Assembly (NCBI RefSeq): GCF_000426365.1
Contig: NZ_AUFF01000010.1
Coordinates: 1 to 64,000 of the forward strand
Direction: 5' to 3'
Origin: Arenimonas composti TR7-09 = DSM 18010
GTDB lineage: Bacteria; Pseudomonadota; Gammaproteobacteria; Xanthomonadales; Xanthomonadaceae
Length of the DNA: 64,000 bases
Of the stretch, positions 31,801 to 40,403 are shown one piece after another. Each line of letters starts with the position of its first letter. The stretch's first letter is position 1. Under the pieces are notes generated by a model. The model did not search any database, was not told the origin of the DNA, and worked only from the letters and a program-made list of their open reading frames with translations. A program made the position numbers and the translations under genes.

Positions 31801-32804
31801 CAGCGCAGCACCGCGCCGCCGAAGCTCAGGCCGGCGCCGGAACCGACCAGGGCGACCAAGTCGCCGCGCTGCAGCCGGCCCTGTTCGACCGCCGCATTCA
31901 GCGCCACCGGCAGCGAGGCCGCCATCTGGTTGCCGCGGTCCTCGAGCACCCGCACCAGCTTCGTCGCCGGCAGCCCGAGCGCGACTTCCAGGTGGGCCAG
32001 CGCCTTGGCGCTCGCCTGGTGCGGCACGAAGGCGGCGAGATCCTGCAGCGCGCAGCCGGCGTCGCCGAAGAGCCGCTCGAGGAAACCGGGCAGCAGCCGC
32101 GCCGCCATCCGGTAGGTGGCCTTGCCCTGCATGCGGAAGCGGGCGCCGGCGACATAGGCCTCCGGATCCTCGTGGATGCGGATGCGGGTGCCGCCGGATT
32201 CGACCTGGCAGAAGTCGGCGCCGGCCGAATACGTCTCCAGGCGGGCCGCCAGCAGCGCCGGGGCGCCGTCGCCGTCGCCGCCGTCGACCACCACCGCGGC
32301 GGCGCCGTCGCCGAACAGCGGTGCGGTGTCGGGGTCGTCGGGGTCGAGGCCGGCGGAGGCCACCTCGGCCGCGACGATCAGCACGCGCTTCCAGCGCCCG
32401 GCGGCGATCGCCAGCGCCGCGTGGTCCAGCGCGACCAGGAAGCCGAGGCAGGTGGCATTGACGTCATAGGCCGTGATGCCGCTGTCCTGCAGGCCGAGCC
32501 GGCGGTGCACCAGGGCGGCGGTGCAGGGAATGGCCTGCTCGCCGACACTGTTCGCGCACAGCACGGCGTCCAGTTCGGAGGCTGCGAGTCCGGCCCGATC
32601 CAGCGCCACCCGCGCGGCGGCGGCGGCCATCGCCGAGGCCGCCTCGTCCGGGCCGGCGACGCGGCGGCTGGCGACGCCGGCATGGCGCCGGGTCCAGCCC
32701 TCGCTGCGGCCCCAGCGGGCGTCGAATTCGCGCGAGTCGAGGATGCGGACCGGCCGGTACTCGCCGGTTCCGAGGATGCGCAGCGGCAGCGGGCGTGCAG
32801 ACAT
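31797..32804 (-). CDS. 3-oxoacyl-ACP synthase III-like ketosynthase
   Basis: This 335-aa KAS III-like enzyme is the first gene of a five-gene overlapping operon. The catalytic triad is visible as Cys119 (YDVNATCLGFL), His262 (FVPHQASAKAL) and Asn292 (EDRGNQMAAS), with the C-terminal LVGSGAGLSFGGAVLRW. Such enzymes condense an acyl thioester with malonyl-ACP or a second acyl chain. The ATG at 32804 is the best start; a longer frame adds only an unlikely basic leader. It is FabH-like rather than close to OleA, and no acyl carrier protein gene lies in the window. It is divergent from an XRE regulator, which may control the operon. Confidence 0.85.
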   Translation of the reverse strand: MSARPLPLRILGTGEYRPVRILDSREFDARWGRSEGWTRRHAGVASRRVAGPDEAASAMAAAAARVALDRAGLAASELDAVLCANSVGEQAIPCTAALVHRRLGLQDSGITAYDVNATCLGFLVALDHAALAIAAGRWKRVLIVAAEVASAGLDPDDPDTAPLFGDGAAAVVVDGGDGDGAPALLAARLETYSAGADFCQVESGGTRIRIHEDPEAYVAGARFRMQGKATYRMAARLLPGFLERLFGDAGCALQDLAAFVPHQASAKALAHLEVALGLPATKLVRVLEDRGNQMAASLPVALNAAVEQGRLQRGDLVALVGSGAGLSFGGAVLRW

Positions 32805-32945
32805 CGGAGAACCTGGGGGAAAGCGTGGCTGCGAAGCCTGCGCGGAGCGGCGCCGCAGCGGCAAGGCCCGTTCGCGGGTGTTGCGCGCGGCGACCGGAGC
32901 GGTAGCAGTCGCTGATACCCTGCGCGCGTTCGGGGAGGAGGCGCC

Positions 32946-33677
32946 ATGGCCCAATCGAAACTGCTCCTGGAAGCGATCCGCGCCCGCCTGCGCGCGCGCG
33001 GCATGACCTACCGCGAACTCGCGGCGCAGCTCGGCGTCAGCGAACCGACCGTGAAGCGCGACCTGAGCCGCGGCGATTTCCCGCTCAGCCGGCTCGACCG
33101 CATCTGCGACGTGCTCGGTGTCACCCTGGCGGACCTATGCAGCGGCGAACACGACGGCCCGCCGGTGCTGACCCAGCTCAGCGCCGAACAGGAAGCCGCG
33201 CTGGTCTCCGACCCGAAGCTGCTGCTGGCCGCCTACCTGCTGGTCAACGACTGGAAGTTCGCCGAGATCGTCGCGACCTACCGCTTCGACGAGAACGACC
33301 TCGTCAACCTGCTGCTGCGCCTGGACCAGCTGCGCATCGTCGATTACCGGCCGCCGTACCGGGTGCAGAAACTCACCGCGCGCAACTTCGCCTGGCGCAA
33401 GGACGGGCCGGTGCAGGAGTATTTCCTGCGCCGGGTGGTGCCGGAATTCCTCGGCGGCGGTTTCGAAGGCGCCGGCGAGGGATTCCACTTCATCGCCGGC
33501 CTGCTGTCGGAAGCCTCGCGCCAGCACGTGGCCGCATCGCTGCAGCGGCTGGTGCAGGAGTTCGAGGAACTGGCGCGGCGCGATGGGCGCCTGCCGCTGG
33601 CCGCGCGCGACGGTTGCAGCGCGGTGCTGGCGCTGCGGCAGTGGGAGTTCTCGGAGTTCACGGCGCTGCGTCGCTGA
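32946..33677 (+). CDS. XRE-type helix-turn-helix regulator
   Basis: This 243-aa protein has an N-terminal XRE/Cro helix-turn-helix (about residues 8-65: RARGMTYRELAAQLGVSEPTVKRDL, LDRICDVLGVTLADL). A helical C-terminal region of about 170 residues (FRFDENDLVNLLLRLDQLRIVDYRPPYRVQK) may sense a ligand or form dimers. The ATG has a strong GGGGAGGAGG ribosome-binding site. Being divergent from the ketosynthase operon with only 141 bp between starts, it is the likely regulator of that operon and perhaps of itself. Confidence 0.85.
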   Translation: MAQSKLLLEAIRARLRARGMTYRELAAQLGVSEPTVKRDLSRGDFPLSRLDRICDVLGVTLADLCSGEHDGPPVLTQLSAEQEAALVSDPKLLLAAYLLVNDWKFAEIVATYRFDENDLVNLLLRLDQLRIVDYRPPYRVQKLTARNFAWRKDGPVQEYFLRRVVPEFLGGGFEGAGEGFHFIAGLLSEASRQHVAASLQRLVQEFEELARRDGRLPLAARDGCSAVLALRQWEFSEFTALRR

Positions 33678-33749
33678 GGTCTTTCCGGACGGGGGCGTAC
33701 GGTTTCGCGGCGATGGACAGTGCGCGCGCGGCGCAGCGAAAATCGCCGC

Positions 33750-34235
33750 ATGCACCTGACCGTGACCGCCGAACGCAGCCTCCCGTGCACGCCCGAAGTC
33801 GCGTTCGGCATGGCGACCGACCCCGATCGTTTCCCGACCTTCTTCACCGGTTTCGGGCCGATCCCCGGGATCATCGGCATCCGCCTGCATTCGCCACTGG
33901 CGGTCGGTTCGCAGCGGCGCGTGCACAGCGCCGACGGCGTGATCCTCACCGAGCGCGTCACCGAACACGATCCGCCGGTGCGGCATGGTTACACCCTCAC
34001 CGGTTTCCGGCCGCCGATGTCCTGGTTCATCAACAAGGGTGAATCGATGTGGACCTTCGCCGGCCACGAGCTCGGCTGCCGGGTGGTCTGGGCGTTCGAG
34101 TTCTCGCTCAACAAGCGCTGGCTGGCGCCGCTGTCGTCGATCATCGTGCACGTGCTGATGCGGCGGGCGATGCACCGGTGCCTGAAGAACATGCAGCGCG
34201 CGCTGGTCGCGCCGGCGGCGGCGAAGGCCACCTGA
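33750..34235 (+). CDS. SRPBCC/START-like lipid-binding family protein
   Basis: This 161-aa single-domain protein has a helix-grip fold pattern: LTVTAERSLPCTPEVAFGMATDPDRFPTFFTG at the start, then alternating beta strands (QRRVHSADGVILTERVTEHD, YTLTGFRPPMSWF) and a long C-terminal helix (SIIVHVLMRRAMHRCLKNMQRAL). This is typical of polyketide-cyclase/START-like SRPBCC proteins, which bind hydrophobic ligands. It follows the XRE regulator on the same strand and could belong to the same locus, but no operon overlap links them. Confidence 0.8.
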   Translation: MHLTVTAERSLPCTPEVAFGMATDPDRFPTFFTGFGPIPGIIGIRLHSPLAVGSQRRVHSADGVILTERVTEHDPPVRHGYTLTGFRPPMSWFINKGESMWTFAGHELGCRVVWAFEFSLNKRWLAPLSSIIVHVLMRRAMHRCLKNMQRALVAPAAAKAT

Positions 34236-34291
34236 GCCCGCCCTGACGGCTTACGGGGCCGTCACGCCGCCGCTGGCAGGCTGCCGCCGGC

Positions 34292-35578
34292 ATGGAACCC
34301 CGGACCCGACGAAGGCTCAAGATGATCGCGATCACGGTCGTGCTCACCGTGCTCGCGGTGACGCTGCTGGCCAATTTCAGTCGCAGCGAGAAGGCGGTCG
34401 AACACACCCTGGCGCACCAGTACACGGTGCACGAGCCGCAGTTCCGCCGCGAGATGGGGGTGATGCTCGGCCCCAGCATCACCGGCGGCAACCACGTCGA
34501 TGCCTACGACAATGGCGACGAGATCTTCCCGCCGATGCTCGAGGCGATCGCCGCCGCCGAAAAGACGATCAACTTCGAGACCTACATCTACTGGTCCGGC
34601 GACGTCGGCCAGCAGTTCGCCGATGCGCTGTCGGAACGTGCGCGCGCCGGGGTGCGCGTCAACGTGATCATCGACTGGGTCGGCGGCATGAAGATGGAGA
34701 ATGCGCTGCTCGACCAGATGGTCGACGCCGGTGCGCACGTCGAGCTGTACCGGCCGCTGCGCTGGTACAACCTCGGCCGCCTCAACCACCGCACCCACCG
34801 CAAGCTGCTGATCGTCGACGGCGCGGTCGGCTTCACCGGCGGGGTCGGCATCGCCGACGTCTGGAGCGGCCATGCCGAGGACCCCGACCACTGGCGCGAC
34901 ATGCACTTCCGCGTGCGCGGCCCGGTGGTCGCGCAGATGCAGGCGGCCTTCAACGACAACTGGATCAAGGTCACCGGCGAGGTGCTCAACGGCGAGGACT
35001 ACTTCCCGCCGCTGCAGCGCGCCGGCGACATGGACGCGCACCTGTTCATCAGCTCGCCGTCCGGCGGCGGCGAGAGCATGCACCTCATGTATCTCATGGC
35101 GATCGCCGCCAGCCGCCGCACCATCGACATGCACGCGTCGTATTTCGTTCCCGACGAGCTCGCGGTGCAGGCGCTGCGCTCGGCGCTGCGCCGCGGCGTG
35201 CGCGTGCGCGTGCTGGTGCCGGGCGAGCACATCGATTCGGAGACCGTGCGCATCGCCAGCAAGCGCCTGTGGGGCGAGCTGCTGCGCGAGGGCGCCGAGA
35301 TCTACGAATACGAGCCGACGATGATGCACGTGAAGTCGATGATCGCCGACGGCTACATGGTCTCGGTCGGCTCGACCAACTTCGACATGCGCAGCTTCAG
35401 CCTCAACGACGAGGCCAGCCTCAACGTCTACGACGAGGCCTTCGCCGCGCACATGACCGCGGTGTTCGAGGAAGACATCCGCCACGCCAAGAAGTACGAC
35501 CACCAGATGTGGCTCGAGCGGCCGTGGAAGGAGAAGTTCATGGAGTCGGTGGTGATGCCGTTGCGGTCGCAGCTGTAG
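34292..35578 (+). CDS. cardiolipin synthase-like phospholipase D protein
   Basis: This 428-aa protein has one N-terminal membrane helix (MIAITVVLTVLAVTLLANF) and two HKD catalytic motifs: HRTHRKLLIVDG near residue 169 and MHVKSMIADG near residue 346. The spacing and GGVGIADVW / STNFDMRSFSLNDEASL contexts match bacterial cardiolipin synthases of the ClsA/ClsB type, which join phosphatidylglycerol molecules into cardiolipin in the inner membrane. Because only one transmembrane segment is seen, it is closer to ClsB or to small Cls variants than to classical ClsA. Confidence 0.9.
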   Translation: MEPRTRRRLKMIAITVVLTVLAVTLLANFSRSEKAVEHTLAHQYTVHEPQFRREMGVMLGPSITGGNHVDAYDNGDEIFPPMLEAIAAAEKTINFETYIYWSGDVGQQFADALSERARAGVRVNVIIDWVGGMKMENALLDQMVDAGAHVELYRPLRWYNLGRLNHRTHRKLLIVDGAVGFTGGVGIADVWSGHAEDPDHWRDMHFRVRGPVVAQMQAAFNDNWIKVTGEVLNGEDYFPPLQRAGDMDAHLFISSPSGGGESMHLMYLMAIAASRRTIDMHASYFVPDELAVQALRSALRRGVRVRVLVPGEHIDSETVRIASKRLWGELLREGAEIYEYEPTMMHVKSMIADGYMVSVGSTNFDMRSFSLNDEASLNVYDEAFAAHMTAVFEEDIRHAKKYDHQMWLERPWKEKFMESVVMPLRSQL

Positions 35579-35627
35579 CGCCGTAGGGTACCGGCAGACG
35601 CTCTGCTCCGGAGGGAGCGATAGAGTC

Positions 35628-35816
35628 ATGTGCAGGTTCGCGCGAGCCTTCCCCGGTGCGTTGTTTCTTCTGGCCGCAGGCTCGCAACGGGGAAAGAAGG
35701 GTCAGCGGTGGAGCCCTTGCGACTGGAACTGGAACGGCTCACCGGCGCGCAAGCGCGGCAATGCGGCCGGTGATCCGTTGTCGCTGACGCGCTTTCCGAC
35801 TGGGCTGCAGGAATGA
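35628..35816 (+). CDS. possible small secreted peptide at the edge of the RHS islet
   Basis: This 62-aa open frame starts with a short hydrophobic stretch (FPGALFLLAAGSQ) and ends at a TGA overlapping the ATG of the next gene (ATGA), the coupling style of real genes here. No homologue is recognised and the coding signal is weak. A GGAGG lies rather far (about 15 bp) before the ATG. It may be the first gene of the islet or a chance frame. Confidence 0.3.
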   Translation: MCRFARAFPGALFLLAAGSQRGKKGQRWSPCDWNWNGSPARKRGNAAGDPLSLTRFPTGLQE

Positions 35817-36340
35817 GTCTGGTCCCCGGTATGCCGAGACGACCGGAAGAAAGAAGCGCGAAGCGGGCGTTCCTGGTCGGTTCGGTCCTCCTGCTGATCG
35901 TCGTCCCCGGGGTATTCCTCGTCATCCGCGACGCTGCGCTCGAGACGGACTTCTGTCCGGCTTGCAGGACGATGGTTGTGCTGTGCTGCAAGCCGAAGGA
36001 CTATTACGCTCCGATCTTCGAACGAAGGATGGACCTGCAAGCCGGTGAGGAGGTCGTCGTCAGCGCGACGCCGATCTATCCGGGGCTGCATGGAGTGGTC
36101 CTGAACATCGAGGCGGGCCCTGTTCCTGAGACAAGTGGTCTTGTCTGCGCGATCGACGGCAGGGAGCTCGCCCCTGTTTCAACCGACACCAGAATTTTCG
36201 ACAGTCTTGGGGAGGGGGTGAATCTCGCGACATTCGACATCGAACGAGCGCACCTTGGTAAACCACTGATCTGCCGGTTCACGGCGGACTCGTCGGCGAC
36301 AGGAGGGGTTCTCCGAATGGCGAAGAAGTCCGATCTGTAG
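35813..36340 (+). CDS. uncharacterised single-span membrane protein
   Basis: This 175-aa protein has one transmembrane helix after a basic leader (RAFLVGSVLLLIVVPGVFLVI) and a periplasmic region of about 130 residues with five cysteines (FCPACRT, LCCKP). The topology suggests a membrane-anchored binding protein. It lies in a lower-GC islet directly upstream of an orphan RHS tail; small membrane proteins in such places are often immunity proteins for toxins whose genes were lost, but this is unproven. No family is recognised. Confidence 0.65.
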   Translation: MSLVPGMPRRPEERSAKRAFLVGSVLLLIVVPGVFLVIRDAALETDFCPACRTMVVLCCKPKDYYAPIFERRMDLQAGEEVVVSATPIYPGLHGVVLNIEAGPVPETSGLVCAIDGRELAPVSTDTRIFDSLGEGVNLATFDIERAHLGKPLICRFTADSSATGGVLRMAKKSDL

Positions 36341-36388
36341 GTCGCCGATGCCGTTGCGCTGCCGTGATCGTGGAGAAGGTGAGATCGC

Positions 36389-36688
36389 ATGAATTCGTTC
36401 CTGACGATGAATATTCGGCTTCTCGAGTGGATCTGCCGCTTGGGCTGTGGGTTGGGAATTGCTGTCGCCGCAGTCAGCGCTGTTCGCATCTCGTACATCT
36501 ACAAGGTCTTGAGGGGGTACGGCATGCACGCGACATCGGTCGGAAATACGGAGGCCTACTCAATCGCGCTCGGGGCGCTTCCGGAAACTGTGGATCTCCA
36601 TCTGCTTCTGATATTCGCGGGCGTCGGTTTGATTCTACTTTTCGGGTCACTGTGGAAAGCGGTCAGGCGCCGGGCTGTGGAAACATGA
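36389..36688 (+). CDS. small two-helix membrane protein, possible orphan immunity protein
   Basis: This 99-aa protein has two clear hydrophobic segments (CRLGCGLGIAVAAVSAVRI and LHLLLIFAGVGLILLFGSLW) with a short loop between them and a basic C-terminus. It ends about 30 bp before RHS homology begins (near 36718). In RHS loci, immunity genes lie immediately upstream of displaced RHS tails, so this fits an immunity protein of a toxin that is no longer present. Codon use is more AT-rich than in the flanking core genes. Confidence 0.6.
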   Translation: MNSFLTMNIRLLEWICRLGCGLGIAVAAVSAVRISYIYKVLRGYGMHATSVGNTEAYSIALGALPETVDLHLLLIFAGVGLILLFGSLWKAVRRRAVET

Positions 36689-36764
36689 GCACTCGTCGTC
36701 TTGCCAGTGTCGAAATCGGCGAACCTCGCAGACCTACGCACAGCCCAACGGCGCCACCGTCACG

Positions 36765-37706
36765 TTGCCCGCCGGCACGTGGGACTACGGCTACAACGCA
36801 TTCGGCTACCGCGCCACGAAGAACCGCGCCGCGCCGGCGCAGACCACGCGGTCGCTGTATTCCCCCGGCGGCGTGCTGCTCGCCGACACGAACCCCGGCT
36901 CGACGACGCTGGACACCATCTACGTCTGGAACGAAGGGCAGCTGGTCGGCCTGATCCGCGGCGGCCAGGTCTATTCGGTGCATGGCGATCACCTCGGCCG
37001 GCCGGAAGCCGTCACGAATGCGGCGAAGGTGGTGGTCTGGCGCGCGCACAACCTCGCGTGGGATCGGCGTGTCACGGTGGACACGATCGGTGGACTCGAC
37101 ATCGGGTTCCCGGGGCAGCGGTACGATGCGGAGGCTGGCAGCTGGTACAACGTTTTCCGCGACTACGATGCTGGAGTGGGTCGATATCTAGAAAGTGATC
37201 CGATCGGCATCGGCGGAGGTGCGAATACCTATGCTTATGCCTTGGGCAATCCGATCAGCAAGGTCGATCCACTTGGACTGAAAGCTCACAGCGAATGCGA
37301 AACCAATGAAATCCTTGCTTATGCAAGGGTCAGCGCTCGCGTTCCTCTCGGCTTTGTTGCGCTACTCATCAATCACTTTCCGTTGGGAATCTTGGACTTC
37401 AAAGGTCGGAATGGACCTGACGGCGACACATTCATCGTCGATGGGCATACGCTCAACTCGGCGCAGTTCGGAAACTATATTGCAGGGTATAGTGCGGCCT
37501 ATCATAGTTCTGGTTGGGTCGCGGTTGGATTGATGCATGCAGGCGGCGCGGCCGTTCAAGGCGCCGAGTATCTGATCCTTGTAGGGCCAGAGAACGGAGC
37601 GGAATGGAACTGGGACATGGACAGCGCCGCAGACATTCACGATGGAGCGGAAAGGGCAATGTCCGAGATTTGGAACGATCGCAGCATTGGATGTGGATGC
37701 GAGTAA
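36765..37706 (+). CDS. orphan RHS core fragment with C-terminal toxin-like domain
   Basis: This protein of about 313 aa, using TTG at 36765, is only the tail of an RHS protein. The YD-repeat core is followed by the RHS end motif YLESDPIGIGGGANTYAYAL then NPISKVDPLGL (residues ~141-172). The next 141 residues (from base 37281) are variable and AT-richer, containing FGNYIAGYSAAYHSSGW and ending GCGCE; they weakly recall the bacterial toxin-44 (RNase-like) pattern of DFK...FGN-Y-G, a tentative match. RHS homology starts abruptly near 36718 in the same frame with no signal or start region, so the piece is a displaced tip, dependent on recombination with a full-length rhs gene. The stop overlaps the next ATG (TAATG). 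Confidence 0.8.
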   Translation: MPAGTWDYGYNAFGYRATKNRAAPAQTTRSLYSPGGVLLADTNPGSTTLDTIYVWNEGQLVGLIRGGQVYSVHGDHLGRPEAVTNAAKVVVWRAHNLAWDRRVTVDTIGGLDIGFPGQRYDAEAGSWYNVFRDYDAGVGRYLESDPIGIGGGANTYAYALGNPISKVDPLGLKAHSECETNEILAYARVSARVPLGFVALLINHFPLGILDFKGRNGPDGDTFIVDGHTLNSAQFGNYIAGYSAAYHSSGWVAVGLMHAGGAAVQGAEYLILVGPENGAEWNWDMDSAADIHDGAERAMSEIWNDRSIGCGCE

Positions 37707-38002
37707 TGACCTCTGCTTCCTTTTGGACTATCTGCGCACTGATCGTCGTTGTGGGCGTGTTTGGTATGGCGACGCGCGAATCTCGCAGACGGACGGTTGC
37801 GATTTTGGCCCTGCTTGGATTGGCGCTGATTGTGTACTCGTTGGGAGCTATCGCCCCACGAGGAGCGTGGGTGTCCGCCGACCCGGAGTCCGGCTGGGTT
37901 GTCGCCGATGTCACGAGGACAATGATTCAGTTGCTGCGGCTTCAATCCCTCATCGTGGTGCTTCTCGTAGGTTGCTATCTATCTCGGAACAACAGGCGCT
38001 AG
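37706..38002 (+). CDS. candidate immunity protein for the RHS C-terminal toxin
   Basis: This 98-aa protein starts at an ATG overlapping the TAA of the RHS gene. It has three hydrophobic segments (FWTICALIVVVGVFGMA, VAILALLGLALIVYSLG and SLIVVLLVGCYL), so it is a small inner-membrane protein. Position immediately after the toxin domain, coupled translation and small size are the marks of an RHS immunity gene. A membrane immunity protein would more usually protect against a toxin acting at the membrane or during entry, which fits poorly with an RNase toxin; this tension is worth noting. No family is recognised. Confidence 0.65.
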   Translation: MTSASFWTICALIVVVGVFGMATRESRRRTVAILALLGLALIVYSLGAIAPRGAWVSADPESGWVVADVTRTMIQLLRLQSLIVVLLVGCYLSRNNRR

Positions 38003-38189
38003 GGAGGTGGCAGCGTTACCAAGGCCTGTTCACGCCAACCCCGCCTTTGATCACGGGAACGACTGCCTGGGAAAGGTCGGAGGCTCGATGCGAATCGGGC
38101 ATCGCTATTGACCAACATGATCCGTTGTTGACTGCGCGCGCACACTCTCAAATCTAGGCTCGCCGAACGATCCAGCCGGGGGATGCGAA

Positions 38190-40385
38190 GTGACAGCGAA
38201 ACTTCCGCGGCGAGCTCCCGCCGCGTGCCCGTGCTGGCCGCTGCTCACGACGCTGCTCTTCGCCGCAACGCCCACGACCGCGGCGGCCGCAACGCCGGGC
38301 GGCCGCGGAACCGCACCCGTTCTGGATCCCGTCGTCGTCACCGCCACCCGCGACGAAGTCATCCGCGCCGACGTCCCCGCCTCGATCGACGTCGTCGACG
38401 CCGCCGACCTCACGCTCGCCCGTCCCGCGCTCAGCCTCGCCGAAGCGCTGCCGCGCGTGCCGGGCCTGGTCGTGCGCGACCGCCAGAACCAGGCGCAGGA
38501 CCTGCAGCTGTCGATCCGCGGCTTCGGCGCGCGGGCGACGTTCGGTGTGCGCGGCGTGCGCCTGTACGCCGACGGCATCCCGGCGACGATGCCGGACGGG
38601 CAGGGGCAGGTGTCGCATTTCGCGCTCGAAGCGGCGCAGCGGATCGAGGTGCTGCGCGGGCCGTTCTCGGCGCTGTACGGCAACGCGTCGGGCGGCGTGC
38701 TCGCGGTGTTCAGCGCGCCGCCGCCGGCCGCGGCGGAATTCGAGGCCGGCGCGCTGGTCGGCAGCGACGGGCAGTGGCGGCTGTCGGCGTCGTGGCGTGG
38801 GCCAGTCGGCGGAATCCGCGATGACGACACGGCCGCCGGTGACCCGCGCCACGGCCTGCGCGTCGACGCCGCACGCGCCGCCGGCGACGGCTTCCGCGAC
38901 CACAGCGCGTGGCGCCGCGACACCGGCCAGGCGCAGCTGCGCGGCGCGCTCGGCCGCGGTCGCTACACGCTGCTGCTCAACACGCTCGACCTGCGCGCCG
39001 ACGATCCGCAGGGCCTGACCGCCACCGAACTCGCGCTCGACCGCCGCGCCGCGAGTCCGAATTCGCTGCTGTTCGACGCGCGCAAGACGGTGGCGCAGGA
39101 ACAGCTCGGGACGCGCCTCGAATGGCCGGTGGGCGAGACGCAGGCGTTCGAGGCCGTCGCGTGGCGCGGCCGCCGCGCGACGTGGCAGATGCTCACGGTG
39201 CCGGCCGCGGCGCAGGGCGCGCCATCGCACGGCGGCGGCGTCATCGACCTCGACCGCGACTACCACGGCGCCGACGCACGCTGGCAGTGGCATGGCGACG
39301 CCGCCACGCTGACCCTCGGCGCCAGCCGCGAAGTCGCGTCCGAACGCCGCCGCGGCTTCGAGAACTTCGACGGCGCCCGCCTCGGCGTCGTCGGCCGCCT
39401 GCGCCGCGACGAGGACAATCGCGTCACCAGCGACGACGTCTACGCCCAGGCCGACTGGCGCCCGGGCGAACGCTGGCGGATCAACGCCGGCCTGCGCCAC
39501 AGCCGCGTGCGCTTCGCCTCGCGCGACCACTTCGTCGCGCCCGGCAATCCCGACGACAGCGGCGGCGTCGGCTACACGCGCGCGACGCCGGTGCTCGGCG
39601 TGCTGTGGCGCGCCGACGACGCCTGGGCCGTGTACGCGAACGCCGGCACCGGCTTCGAGACGCCGACGTTCGCCGAACTCGCCTACCGCCGCGACGGCGG
39701 CAGCGGCCTGAACATCGCGCTGCGCCCGGCCCGCAGCGTGCACGCCGAGGCCGGCCTGCGCTGGCGCGGCGCGCGCGCCGACGCGACGATCGCGCTGTTC
39801 CAGGCGCGCACCCGCGACGAACTGGTGGTCGTCGCCAACCAGGGCGGGCGCAGCTACTTCGACAACGCCGGCCTGTCGCGCCGCCGCGGCGTCGAGGCGG
39901 CCTTCGAAGCGGAACTGGCGCCGGCGTGGCGCTTCGCCGCGTCGTACACCTTCCTCGACGCCCGCCACCAACGCGATTTCGCCACCTGCGCCACACCGCC
40001 GTGCACGGGCGGCGACACCCTGCTGATCCGCGCCGGCGCGCGCATCCCCGGCCTCGCCCGCCACACCGGCTGGGCCGAACTGCGCTGGTCGCCGGACGCG
40101 CGCACCGACGTGCTGCTCGAAGGCCGCGCCACCAGCGCGATCGCCGCCAGCGACGGCGACCCCGGCGCTTTCGCCGCGGGGCATGCGCTGTTCGGGATGG
40201 GCGTCGAGCACCGCTTCGGCCGACGCGACGGCGACGGCCAGCCCGTCTGGCGGCTGTTCGCGCGCATCGACAACCTGCTCGACCGCGACGTCGTCGGCTC
40301 GGTGATCGTCAACGACGGCAACGGGCGGTTTTACGAGCCGGCGCCGGGTCGGACGTGGCAGGTGGGGTTCAGCGCGGTCTGGTGA
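38190..40385 (+). CDS. TonB-dependent outer-membrane receptor
   Basis: This 731-aa protein starts at a GTG and has a signal peptide (WPLLTTLLFAATPTTAAAA). Next come a TonB box-like DPVVVTATRDEV, a plug domain (residues ~50-170, with LPRVPGLVVRDRQNQAQDLQLSIRGFGARATFGVRG and EVLRGPFSALYGNASGGV) and a 22-strand-type barrel ending in the aromatic WQVGFSAVW typical of outer-membrane insertion. It imports a ligand such as a siderophore or vitamin using TonB energy; PupB/BtuB-like folding alone does not fix the ligand. No Fur box or riboswitch is apparent upstream. Confidence 0.93.
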   Translation: MTAKLPRRAPAACPCWPLLTTLLFAATPTTAAAATPGGRGTAPVLDPVVVTATRDEVIRADVPASIDVVDAADLTLARPALSLAEALPRVPGLVVRDRQNQAQDLQLSIRGFGARATFGVRGVRLYADGIPATMPDGQGQVSHFALEAAQRIEVLRGPFSALYGNASGGVLAVFSAPPPAAAEFEAGALVGSDGQWRLSASWRGPVGGIRDDDTAAGDPRHGLRVDAARAAGDGFRDHSAWRRDTGQAQLRGALGRGRYTLLLNTLDLRADDPQGLTATELALDRRAASPNSLLFDARKTVAQEQLGTRLEWPVGETQAFEAVAWRGRRATWQMLTVPAAAQGAPSHGGGVIDLDRDYHGADARWQWHGDAATLTLGASREVASERRRGFENFDGARLGVVGRLRRDEDNRVTSDDVYAQADWRPGERWRINAGLRHSRVRFASRDHFVAPGNPDDSGGVGYTRATPVLGVLWRADDAWAVYANAGTGFETPTFAELAYRRDGGSGLNIALRPARSVHAEAGLRWRGARADATIALFQARTRDELVVVANQGGRSYFDNAGLSRRRGVEAAFEAELAPAWRFAASYTFLDARHQRDFATCATPPCTGGDTLLIRAGARIPGLARHTGWAELRWSPDARTDVLLEGRATSAIAASDGDPGAFAAGHALFGMGVEHRFGRRDGDGQPVWRLFARIDNLLDRDVVGSVIVNDGNGRFYEPAPGRTWQVGFSAVW

Positions 40386-40403
40386 CTCGCAGCATCGCGA
40401 CGA

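Noticed and set aside
31797-32804. ketosynthase as the missing OleA
   Set aside because: Its motifs are closer to FabH (NATCLGF, PHQAS, RGNQMAAS) than to OleA, and it is tied into a separate five-gene operon 24 kb from oleBCD. The possibility is kept only as a check.
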